A stretch of 64,000 nt of DNA, taken from Phytophthora sp. 'mugwort' (lineage: Eukaryota > Oomycota > Peronosporomycetes > Peronosporales > Peronosporaceae). The notes below the pieces were generated by a model. That model was given only the letters and a program-made list of their open reading frames with translations. It searched no databases and was not told where the DNA came from. Location of the stretch: positions 2,046,001 to 2,110,000 of the forward strand of contig JAUCEF010000009.1 in NCBI GenBank assembly GCA_033558025.1, written 5' to 3'. The translations under genes and the position numbers were made by a program. The stretch's first letter is position 1. Each line of letters opens with the position of its first letter. Positions 33,606-43,502 of the stretch are shown here, in pieces.

Positions 33606-33965
33606 TCAATTGATACCGAAATGTGGCGCATCATATCTCGCCATTGTGATCCCGAACCACCACGGCCGCCACGCATGCACCACATCCGTGCTGGGGAACT
33701 CGAATGATTCCGGCAGCGTATGAAACTTGCCGTAAGCCGACCAGAAGTACACGGTCGTGCGCGGCACCGTGTCACCGGCCGACGGCGCACTAACGTGTTG
33801 TGATTGGATTCTTTTGTCCCAAACTCGATGGATTGTGGTTTCGAGCTGAAGAGAAATTATGGTTCTCCCGCCAATACCCTTGTCCTCCAAAATAGTGTAG
33901 CAAATGGCTTTGCTAGCGATTCCGGCAGCGCATATACTGCACCTATATTTAGTCTTGAAGACCAA
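33606..33965 (-). pseudogene. Unassigned relic, probably transposon-associated
   Basis: The minus frame reads TTVYFWSAYGKFHTLPESFE then FPSTDVVHAWRPWWFG. A pattern of K-F-H-x-LP followed by W-x-x-WWFG occurs in proteins linked to oomycete mobile elements as far as I remember. No catalytic motif is visible. It ends with a stop just after HFGIN (33606). Confidence 0.3.
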
Positions 33966-34229
33966 ACATTAAAACCTGAGGTGGAATACGTTCATCCCGG
34001 GAGAATCCGATCGCACGAATTGGTCTTCTAGCAGCCGCCTCATATTGTTGACTCGAAAAGGACTAGAGGCCCGCAACAAGTGTGTCGTTGGTAGTACATA
34101 TTGGAAATATTTATAGTGTAAAAACCAGTGGGGCTAGCCACAACTTGAAAACTGGCTGTAAGCGGCAGTCCGCTGTCAATGCGGGAAACATCCTCTGAAC
34201 GCCTTCTTTTCAACTTTAAACCTGGCACT

Positions 34230-34780
34230 GTTCACGGAAGTCCTGCAACTACTCGGCCAAGGAATTGATCTCCAGCCGCCTCGTATCGAAAATACCTGTT
34301 TTGGACACCACCAAGGGACCATCCACATCGTAGACATACACTAACGATGGACGGACCCCTCGTACTTCCGTTGCATGGAAAAGGAGCCACGCCCTAACGC
34401 ACTGATAGGGTACCGTAGTTCTTCTCGATGTCTCCGTTAGCCAAGCACGGAAGAATGCCTTTCGAAATTTATTCTTGGAGGGATCCAGGAAATACTGGAC
34501 CGGGTCCCTGACGTGGACTAATGTTTAGTATGTAGCGAGTACAGCATGGCCACAGTAAGAACGGGTTGGTATAAATGTACCTGGGATCTGTTGGACCATT
34601 TCCGCTCTGATTGGCCTTGCTCTTGTGAAAAAGCCGATGCTGTCGTCTTCATTAGTGACGTGACCGGAGTTGATAGTTTCGACAGACCGCGAACGGCACA
34701 CTAAGTTCCACTGCAAGTAAGAAAGAAGTGAGCAAATCCGCTGTCGCCGAGAACAATCATTTTCTTGCAACGTGATCGTA
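34230..34780 (-). pseudogene. Unassigned decayed coding stretch
   Basis: Minus frame text such as SVETINSGHVTNEDDSIGFF (34680-34620), VQYFLDPSKNKFRKAFFRAW (34500-34440) and YVYDVDGPLVVSKTGIFDTR (34340-34280) looks protein-like with few stops (one near 34525). I do not recognise the family. Confidence 0.3.
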
Positions 34781-36320
34781 CACGGAATATGGCAGCGCTA
34801 TTTTACCCGCCATTTTGGCCTCCCCAGCTCCAGTTTGGTTGCGTTCCGCCTGATGCGTTTCGTGTCTTCAGTGTAAGCAGCAGAAAGAGCGAGTTTCTTC
34901 TGTCTGTAGATGTCCTTGAGAACACTTCTGTACCCGCCAAGAGTGGTGACCTTGTGTGTTACCACCGGCATTCATTTTTTTGACAGCAGAAACTCCTTAA
35001 AATTCTTGGACGTGAAGACGTTGACGTCAATGCCGCCACTTGGCTCAAATACAACTCAAGTTCCTCCCTATACTGACGAATCGATGTGGTGATAGCTTCG
35101 GTACACCGTTTGTGTTCTCGACGATGTGCATGCACGACGGACGTTTTCGGCGCTGTGAGACTGGTTTGTCAGGAGGAGGACGTTGAGCTCGCGGCGTTCG
35201 TCTCATTACAACCCTTGCTATGACGACATGGTTGTGGATGCGGGTAGCTGTGGCGTTCGGATGGATATTATGACACGTTTGAGCTTTACTTGCTTCGCTT
35301 TATTCTTTTCAATCAATAGTAAAGCGAGCACTACTCGTATTGCAAATGTCTTATATGTGTGCTGACAACGAGCATTGTAGCCAGCTGTATACAAAACCCA
35401 AGATCTAGACAATTCACGTTGATTCTGAAACGTAAGACAAGTTGTCGGACTTGTGTTAAAGTGCAAGTCTGGTATTACGAAAGAGCATTAGTCTAAATTG
35501 TAGGATGTAGTACTGTAAAACCAGAGATTGAGCCCGATACCTCTAATAATGCCCCACCCCTTAGTATGGAGTCCATACCATGGACTTATAGTGCCTCACT
35601 CTCCTTTTAGATCCCCACCTCTGTTATTCATAATTATCAGAATTTTCAGATCGGAGCCCTCATAAATTGTTAGGTCAACCTCAAGTGGCGACGCCGATCG
35701 AGCTCAGGGAGCAGCTTTCACCTTTCATTGTCATCTTCGAGTCGTGGCGATTGAGCCCAAGTTCATGGTGGAAGAGAAGCGATATGTAGTCCAAGAACTG
35801 GAGGCTTCGAAAGGCCGGTTGCCAAGAAGCATAAGCTCGACAGGACGACATCGAGCACGTGCAGCAGTTGATCAAACATTTAGTACTCGAACATTTACAA
35901 CATGGACGAGACTGTTTGTATTCCTGAACCACAATCGCAACACGATCATCGAATTCCGGTAGGGACAAGGACTTCAACGTGACGTCGTTCGTCTTCGCTT
36001 CGATGAGCAAGGGCAAAATGCAATACACCCATGCCTTTAACAGTGCCCCACCTGTAGATAGTGCCCCACCTGTAAATAGTGCTCAATGTAAGCATGGGGG
36101 CAATAACGTACATGTAATGTCGCACGGGGCAGTACGGTATCGCAGGTTTTACAGTACTTTGTTACTCGTACTATAGCACAACAGTAGTAGTAATATTATG
36201 ATGATCACAGACCCATGTATACTACTGAAGTAGAGTGACAGTAGATACTGTCAAGTAATGGGCGGAATGAAACCCATATTTAAAATGGCCAAACGGCAAC
36301 TCCATTTTTCGTTCATTTAA
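34781..36320. other. No recognised gene
   Basis: A minus frame 35681-36028 contains a Cys-rich patch (CCKCSSTKCLINCCTCSMSS) without a known domain. A direct repeat of an 18-nt unit (GTGCCCCACCTGTA core) lies at 36041-36076, and a related TGCCCCACC word at 35550. Confidence 0.35.
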
Positions 36321-36463
36321 GTTGTTCATTATTGTATAGGGTTTAATTTGCACTTTGAGATCACTCAGTCAACGCAGTTACATGTAGCTCTATGTGGTGG
36401 TGGGTGGGTAGGTATCCCGTAACAAGCGGGGTCTTGCTGACAATAAAGCACGTTTCCGTTCGC

Positions 36464-37279
36464 TTAGAAGTTTGACTCGCAGTCCTTGCCCTTGGGACTG
36501 TCCGTTGCTGGCGTCGAGGTGGTCGGGGCGGGCGTCACCGGGGACTCTGTTACAGGTGCTTCCGTCCCAGGTGCTTCCGTCACAGGGGATTCCGGAGCGG
36601 GAGCCTCCGTGGCTGGAGCCTCCATCACCGTCGTCGGGGCTGGCGTCGGGGCCTCCGTCTCGGCCTCGCCCTGCACCTGGTCCACGTTTTGAGTAGCATC
36701 CTGCACAGTCGTCGAAACGCTCGGCGTGGCGCCATCGCACGCCTCAGCGTCGCCCGAGCCGAAGTCCTGCGTCCAGTAGTGCTGGTACGTGCCGTCCTTG
36801 TTAAACGCGTACGCTGAGCCGAACATGGTGTACTCACCCATGATGTTCTCCAGGTGCTCCGGAGAGTTGATCCACGCCACCATCACGGCGTCCACGTCCA
36901 CCTGACCGGCGGCCACGTTCTCGGCCACAGCGCTCCAGTCGTAGCCGGACTGAGTGATACGCTCCGACATGGTCGAGCCGTCCGAGCCGTCGTGGGCCAT
37001 GTAGTCCTTGGCGGCCATGTCGTCCGAGTGGCGCTGGGCGGCGGTGTGCAGCTTCTTGTTCAGGCACAGAGGTGACAGGCCACCGGTGGCCCGCTGCTTG
37101 TTGACGGCGGCCAGCATGGCCGAGGCGTAGTCGTCGTAGGCCAGGTAGGTCTCGACGTTGGTGGCGATGGTGGTGCCGCCAAGGTTGCGCTGGCGGAGAT
37201 TGGACGCTGCGGAGAAACCATTGGATGCAACTGCTACGATGAGCAGTAGGGCAAGTGAGGACTGAGTGAGGGCCGTCAT
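36464..37279 (-). CDS. Secreted CAP/SCP (PR-1-like) protein, copy A
   Basis: 271 residues. A signal peptide (LALLLIVAVASNGFSAA, about 8-25) is followed by the CAP domain (about 46-180): YASAMLAAVNKQRA, KLHTAAQRHSDDMA, YMAHDG (H96), WSAVAENVAAG (E120), WINSPEHLENIM (E141, H142), YQHYWTQDFG (H167). These are the conserved His/Glu cavity residues of the family. A Thr/Pro/Glu-rich stalk (about 195-260) of EAPVT-like repeats follows, then KGKDCESNF with no membrane anchor. CAP proteins are extracellular and bind sterols or lipids in several lineages; the role here is unknown. The CAP domain equals that of copies B and C. Codon use is strongly GC3-rich, unlike its decayed surroundings. An initiator-like site lies 42 bp upstream. 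Confidence 0.93.
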   Translation of the reverse strand: MTALTQSSLALLLIVAVASNGFSAASNLRQRNLGGTTIATNVETYLAYDDYASAMLAAVNKQRATGGLSPLCLNKKLHTAAQRHSDDMAAKDYMAHDGSDGSTMSERITQSGYDWSAVAENVAAGQVDVDAVMVAWINSPEHLENIMGEYTMFGSAYAFNKDGTYQHYWTQDFGSGDAEACDGATPSVSTTVQDATQNVDQVQGEAETEAPTPAPTTVMEAPATEAPAPESPVTEAPGTEAPVTESPVTPAPTTSTPATDSPKGKDCESNF

Positions 37280-37320
37280 ACTTGTTTTAATTGTCAGTTC
37301 CGAGATGGATAGATGATGGT

Positions 37321-37335
37321 AAAATGGAAAATGAG
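37321..37335 (-). promoter_or_regulatory. Oomycete-type initiator of CAP copy A
   Basis: On the minus strand CTCATTTTCCATTTT fits the published oomycete initiator core GCTCATTYYNCAWTTT except that the first G is C. It lies 42 nt upstream of the start codon, a normal leader length in these organisms. Confidence 0.65.
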
Positions 37336-38710
37336 GTGTATCGTACTCCGAGTTGGAGGTCTGGTCATTCAGCAGTGGTTAACAAGTTTTCGCTTGACGG
37401 CTGTCCTACGAACGGAATCATAGGGATACTCTCGCAAAGAGCGGCGTGGTGGGCTGCGACCGTCTGGCGTGGAGCTTGTGGGTCACGGCGGCGGTGCCTC
37501 GTCGGTCCGTCCCATGTGATCTCCCTGAAAACAGTTGCCTCCCTGGATTGGCCCCGCTCTCGCTCTCTACACCCCAGTCGTACTTGCATTTACGCCGTCA
37601 GATCGCGTTGTATATGTTGTAAGTTCATACGGCACAAGTAGGAAAACAAAGTGACGCAGGCGGTGTGGGCGAATCTGATCAGCCACTGGGTAGGGGGGTG
37701 GGGGGGTGGCAATGGCTACCGGAAACCTTAAACGAGTGTCTCTACCCGACGGGCAGCACGGGTATCGAAGTACGGATGATGATAACCCAACGTTTCCGGA
37801 TAACAACGACAGCTTTGCCAAAGAATGGGGGCGTATTTGGGTAGTCCTCTGTTCACTAGACTATAGTTGCCGCGCATACATGCCGTCTTTCGACACCATC
37901 CAACTCATCCAGCAGCGAGTGCGACGGGCTTTTGCCAAGCAGGACTACGGCAACTTCAGGCAATAATACAACGAGAACATCGCAAGGGGAGCAGCCACCC
38001 GCGGGGCTTGATTTAACGCGTGTCTGAACATCATCACTAGCCAATCGAGAAGGTATCCAACTTACCAGGCGACCAGATACGTTCAGCGCCGGACCGAGAT
38101 GCACCGGCATTTAAAAAAAAATCTCGGAAGCGCAATCCGCAACCGATGCCACCGGTTCATCGATCCTTATAAACCATTTAGAGCAAAGCGATTGTTGACA
38201 CCATGCTTTGCCTCCCTCGATGTACGCCCGCACAGCTATGGTGGAGACTCGAACAGGCATATCGGTCTTTAATTTATGTAACATACCATCTTACTAACGA
38301 AACATTCCGACTTTTACTTGAGAGTGTCTACATGTAGCTAGCTGATGGAAAGCGATAGGAAGCTGGATTGGATTCCCAACTCCCGTTGCACGATTATCTG
38401 CCAGGCAACCTTTGAGTTGCGTCTACACCTTGTAGAATTCGCCTGTGTAAAGAGAACATTAACTTAAACGGGTTGGGCTGATGTTCCAAGAGACATACCA
38501 AAGTTTGACGTTCCAAACGTCCAGCCTTTTCTCGTCACTCGTTCCTCCCTCTGTCTTCAGTTGTTGGGGCGGTTGCGACGAAAACTGTACCATACGTGGC
38601 TGGATCTCGTTAGCTCTCCACGTTCCAGCACTGCGTAGGCTCCCTTGTTGGTTTGAGAGCAATAGCATTTGGACGCAAAAACAAACTACCCGTCGTGGAC
38701 GGTGTTGCGG
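37336..38710. other. No recognised gene
   Basis: Open stretches 37291-37641 and 37706-37966 (+) have no motif. A G-rich patch TAGGGGGGTGGGGGGGTGG lies near 37690-37708. 38481-38870 (+) is open but runs into the LTR. Confidence 0.4.
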
Positions 38711-39303
38711 TGTGATATCCGAAGCCTACTCTGGGCGGTGGCAACTGCCTCGGGTGCGGCGAAGGCGTCCGGAGATGGGTTGCGGACCGGCTGCTCGCGG
38801 AGCAACTCGCGGAGGACGAGCCCGGCTACTATTCGCGTCCGAGCGGGCCGACCCGTATCCGGTTGGTTAGCGGGTCTAGGACCGTCCCTGAGGGCCGACC
38901 CGGGTTAGGAGGCGATCTACTGCACGAGGACTGTACCGCAAGGAGGTGCACTTGAGAGGAGGGGCCTCCTGAGTCTAAGACTTGCCTTGATGACAGGACG
39001 GAGGTCGCTGCGTGAATGAAGCGAGCCTTTGGATCGGAACGAGGACAAGGACGGAAGCGGTGGGGGGTGATGTCTAACGTGCGGGTGAATGTTGACATGA
39101 GCTGTCGAGTGGCTGGAAAAGGTAAGAGGTCGTCGGCGAGGGAGTGCCGTCGCCGGTCCTAAGGGCTCAGTCGTGAATTTATCTGATCTTACTAGTCTTT
39201 ACATTTGTTTGTATTGGCTCTAGTGACTTAGCGTGTCTGTTCCTCTAGTACTCATCCGTTCCATACGGCGCTTGTCCGTCCCTTTTCAGGACGACTCGCG
39301 ACA
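38711..39303 (+). repeat. 5' LTR (borders estimated)
   Basis: Begins TGTGATATCC and contains CTACTCTGGGCGGTGGCAAC, also found at the 3' LTR start (from 51011). The right border is set at GCGACA (39303), ahead of a possible primer-binding region; this border is a guess. Confidence 0.5.
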
Positions 39304-39502
39304 CGTGGTGGAGAAGCAGGGTACTGGACTTTGTCGTGAACGGGTTTTCTAGTACGGAGTGGAGGTCTACGTCGGAGTTCAAGCTTCTTCAAGGGCACCA
39401 GGCCTGGCCGCGCAGGAAAGCGTTGGATGTTAGCAAGGAGTGCACCAAGGGGAGTTGAAGTATTCGGTCAACGATAAGTTGGTACGGGCGCAAGGAGGCG
39501 CC

Positions 39503-39618
39503 AGGTTGTTTCGGGGTTTGGAGTTTGTGCGAGGGCTAGCAGGACAAGGCGGCACGCACTAGGTTGTTTCGGAGTTTGGGGTTTGTACGAAGGCTAGCAG
39601 TACAAGGCGGCGCGCACC
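39503..39618 (+). repeat. Tandem repeat, two 58-bp units
   Basis: AGGTTGTTTCGG(G/A)GTTTGG begins at 39503 and again at 39561; the second unit differs at several positions. A third partial unit (AGGAGTTTGGAG) follows. It lies in the untranslated leader of the Gypsy element. Confidence 0.85.
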
Positions 39619-39700
39619 AGGAGTTTGGAGTATCAAGATTAAGCGGGGCTAGAAAAGACAGCAGCACGCAATTGGAGTAATTGGAGAACTCGAAAGTGAG

Positions 39701-41560
39701 TTGGAGGAAAGTATGGTGAGCTCGAAAGACGAGAGCAGCGACGAGGAACGCCGCTTTGACGCCCTCATGAGGGAACGGGTCGGTCGGACCGTGGTAGAAT
39801 CCGGTGAATCGACCACATCACAAGTAGGCGAAGGAGAAGAAAGAAGGGACTTGGCCGCAACACGAGCGGGTCGAGGCGTACCCCTGGGCGAGCTGAGAGA
39901 GGTGCTCTAGGCAGAGGAAGTGGCCAGTGAGGCCAAAGGGGAGAGGAAGCGACGGTTGAAGTCAAGAGGGAACCGTCTTCAAAGAGGAAGTGCGGGGCGG
40001 ACAACCGTCTGAGGCCGCGTTAGGTGGACAGGGTGGGTCAAGGGCTCCACCGCCGGGACTGCCTGAGGACGAGGATGGGGTCGATGTGACCGGGTATGGC
40101 CCGAGGACGCCGAGTCAACCGAGACGGAGACGATGAGCCCAAGACAAGCGCAAGTGGGTTCATCGCCCAGTATACTGGTCCCGAGGCCAGGAATCGGAAC
40201 CGTCCGCAGTTCGGCTGGGGCTGGAATTCGCAGTGCAAAGAGTCGTTTGTCAACCAGTATAGGTTGCCGACTAGCCGTGAGCCCAAAGTGAAGAGGGAGC
40301 CAAAGACGATTGCTGACCATCCCCGGGTTCCTAAGGGGTGCTCACAAAGGACGGTTGACAAGCAGGCTCTACTGGACGCATACCGTGCGGGAGTGACTCA
40401 AGCCAGACAAGAGTACCGAGGAAGTGGGTCAGCCGCCCCGACGCAACCAGGAAGACGGAACAGAAGCTCAAGAGGAAGGACTCGGAGCTGTCGGAGACTG
40501 AATTGTCCAAGTTGGAATCGTACAAGGTTAAGGTTCTTCTTATGTTCTACTCCGAAACGGCCACGATCGAGAAAGCACGCGACTTCTGGGATCTGTTCTC
40601 AACGCATACGAGGGGACTGCCAGAAGTCACGGTTGCTGATCTTCAGACAGAAGTTGAAGGGCAAGGAGGCTGAATGCTGGTTGGCAACTCCAGCATTCGG
40701 ACTTTTGAGACGCTCAAGGTGTGGTTCCACAACCAGTTCCTGAGCCAGACGACGGATCAGCTCTGGGAACGGTTGCAAACGACCAAGCGTTCTCGGGGAG
40801 AGTATGTGGAGGAATGGGGAGACCGTGTCACCGAGTTGTGCGAGAGTATGGAATACCCGAATTCGCAGATGAGGTACCAGCTCTTCCGTCGTGGACTGAG
40901 GAACAAGCGGATGTTGGCGACGCTTGACTCCAGCCCGGCGAACGACATCCCCGAGGCTTGTGAATGGTTGACGTTTAAGGACCAGCATCGGCCCATGGGA
41001 AGACGACGAGTTCTCAGCCCACGAAGCGGAAGGAAGCCCCGCTGGATGGGTCGATGGATGCCTTGTCGCAGAAGTTTCAAGCGTTTATAATGAGGCATCA
41101 ACAGTGGCAGGAGCAGTCGCAGTCGGGTTGGCAGGCACAAAGGTCGCCGAGGAACAGAGGGCCTACGGTGAATGCTATCGCCAGTCCTGCGCCTGGAGGA
41201 CGGTCAGTGGGGAACGGTTAACCGTTCCGTGGCATTTCCATGGAGGCAGATTGACGTACCCAAAAGGGAATTCCGGTATGTGGTAAGTGCGGGTTCAGGG
41301 GACATGAGCGCGCACTTTGCAAGCGTGCGACAATGGAGTGTCTGTGATGCGGACAAATGGGACACATCAGAACAGAATGCGAAGGCTCGAGTGGAGGTCG
41401 ATCTCCTGGCCGGCGCCAAGGAGGGTGTTACTTCTGCCAGGAGGGGGTCACATGGTGGCCAACTGCCCCACACTGGCGGCGTTGACGTCGATGGCGCCGG
41501 TGGTCGTGGAAGCGGCCGAGCGCCAATGACGCGGGCGAGAGGAGGGGAAGAGGGGAGCCA
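39701..41560 (+). pseudogene. Gypsy gag, frameshifted
   Basis: An acidic N-terminal piece (39701-39910), a basic/polar piece (from 40096) and then the typical retrotransposon gag core at 40674-41090: FETLKVWFHNQFLSQTTDQL, ERLQTTKRSRGEYVEEWGDR, YQLFRRGLRNKRMLATL. Two CCHC zinc knuckles follow near 41270-41390 (CGKCGFRGHERALC, then C-x-stop-C-GQMGHIRTEC, the second with an internal stop). Gag forms the particle and binds genomic RNA. Confidence 0.75.
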
Positions 41561-41648
41561 CTCCTTTATCTGCGCGGAGAGATGGCTCGCCGGATAACCG
41601 TCAGGATGTGGTGAGCGGCGTCAGCAAGGTATCGTTCGAAAGGAGGAG

Positions 41649-43337
41649 ATGATGAAGGTGGTGGTCGACGTCAACAAGGAGCAGGGCGTCGTGCCGAAGA
41701 AGGAGATGGTGGAGGAGAGGACGAGCAACGACAAGGAGAAAGACGTCGTGCTGCTCGAGGCCAAGCGTAAGGGAGACGCAGTTGAGGCGGCAGAGTTGAG
41801 GACCGTCCCTATTAAGGCCGCGAGAGTGAGCGCCGACGTGATCGTGGCGAGTGAGGTCGTGGCTGTCACGTGGGATGTGGAGAATGAGGAGCCGTCGGCT
41901 ACTATAAATGAATGCCGACAGGTGGGAGAGCACGTTGAGGTGGGGGCCCAGCAACGAAAGTCTTGCGACGGTTGGGGGGGGGGCGGAAGGCTACGAGACG
42001 GGTGAACGCGAAACAGTCACGGAAAGCCGTGAAAGTGAGGGAAGGACGCTTCCTCCGGTGTTCGGCGTGAAGAGGACCGGACCTCTCAAAAGCATCCTTA
42101 AGAAGCCGGACGGATCTAGGAAGAAGTAGCGCGAATGGATGGTGTCTGACGACGGAAGCGACGACGAGTGTTTTGACTTGGGCGACAGCGCGTTCACCGA
42201 GTGGGCCGAGGAGCCAGGGCCGACGACCGATGTGGGAGTTTCTGCTTCCTGCGTGAAAGTCGAAGGTCGGGCCTCCGAAGGGAGAGGCGGCCGAGGTCTT
42301 GGTCCGGAAGCGTCTATTTACGGATAGTGAGTTCGACGCAATGGAAGCTTGCGCACCAGGACAAGAGAGTGCTGTATTAGCTGGAGCAGAAGACGCGGTG
42401 GAACTAGAGGAATACGACGAAGCAATAGAAGAGCGCCTCTATCCTCTGGGCGAAGTGGAGTTGATGCGACGTATGAAGGTGAACGCGGAAATGCAGTAGG
42501 AGCCGTCATCAGAGGATATGGCTCACTAGTTGGACTTGCCGGTAGATGTGCTCGACCGTACGAAGGACGCTTCGACGGAAGGTGGAAGCGTCCCCCAAGT
42601 ATTGGTTGGAAGTGTGTAAGGACACACTCGAGAGCCCAGAGGAGGCAAAAAGGGCCAACAGGAACTTCAACAAGTCGGCGATCCCGCCTATGACAAGTGT
42701 GAATGGTCTACCCGACGTATTTGTTTTTTATCCCAAGTAACGGATTGGAAAGGGGACCGGCCGAGACGGACCGTGAGGAGCCCAACTACGCGAGGCTCGA
42801 CGCCGAGGTGAACTGTCTGAACCTCGATGTAGCTGTCGCGGCGAATATTTTGATTCCTGCTGATGCAAGCAGCGAAACTGATAACGGAAGAGGGGCGTTC
42901 GTTCCTGATCCGGGACCTGTGGAGGTTCAGTCGGCGTCGGCAAGACGGTTGAGGTCAGTAACTCGGTCAACCGTGTACGAGATGCTCAAGGAGGCCAAGA
43001 CAGTAGCTGAAGTGGAGCGTGAAAAAGAGACTTGTTCCCCAACGATGGTAAACCACCCGAAATACCCCCACTGCGTGATAGGAAACCGGTTATGAACTTG
43101 TCACTATTGCGACTTTGTGCTGAGACGATCGAAGGGCTGGACGGTCTGTCTATCGCTAGTGGGAAAGAGTTCGCCGAATGGGCTGCTGACTACTTTTCCG
43201 AAAACGCTGTGAGGATTTGGTGGAAATTGTGCGACTGTGCTAGTCATCCGAGAACGATAGGGCGCGGCGCAAGCGTCGAGGTCGACCAGTATGCTTTGAC
43301 TGTTCGGCGCTGTTCCATGGACCGGCTGAAATTTTAG
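41649..43337 (+). pseudogene. Gag-pol linker region of the Gypsy element
   Basis: Several short frames (41649-42005, 42139-42327, 42299-42499, 42703-43095, 43032-43337) with acidic, low-complexity protein text between the gag knuckles and the protease. An 11-nt G run (41973-41983) breaks the first. No domain recognised. Confidence 0.4.
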
Positions 43338-43502
43338 GAACCTTCGGATTTCGCACGGATTGCGATTAGGACGCTATCGCTACGTGGAGGTGGTTAGGAT
43401 GGACCCTCCGAGCGAGAGCGCGCTTCTAAGCGTGGACTAGTCGAAGTAGCAACGGTCGTCATTCAGGACGGTTCTGGAATCCACGAGGACGACGAGGAAG
43501 AC

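Noticed and set aside
36041..36076. Direct repeat of an 18-nt unit, considered as start of a CRISPR-like or satellite array
   Set aside because: Only two full units without spacers; a eukaryotic context makes an array implausible.
36486..36692. Gly/Ala/Val-rich plus frame (VTGASVTGAS-like repeats)
   Set aside because: It is the antisense of the EAPVT stalk of CAP copy A; a repeat artefact.
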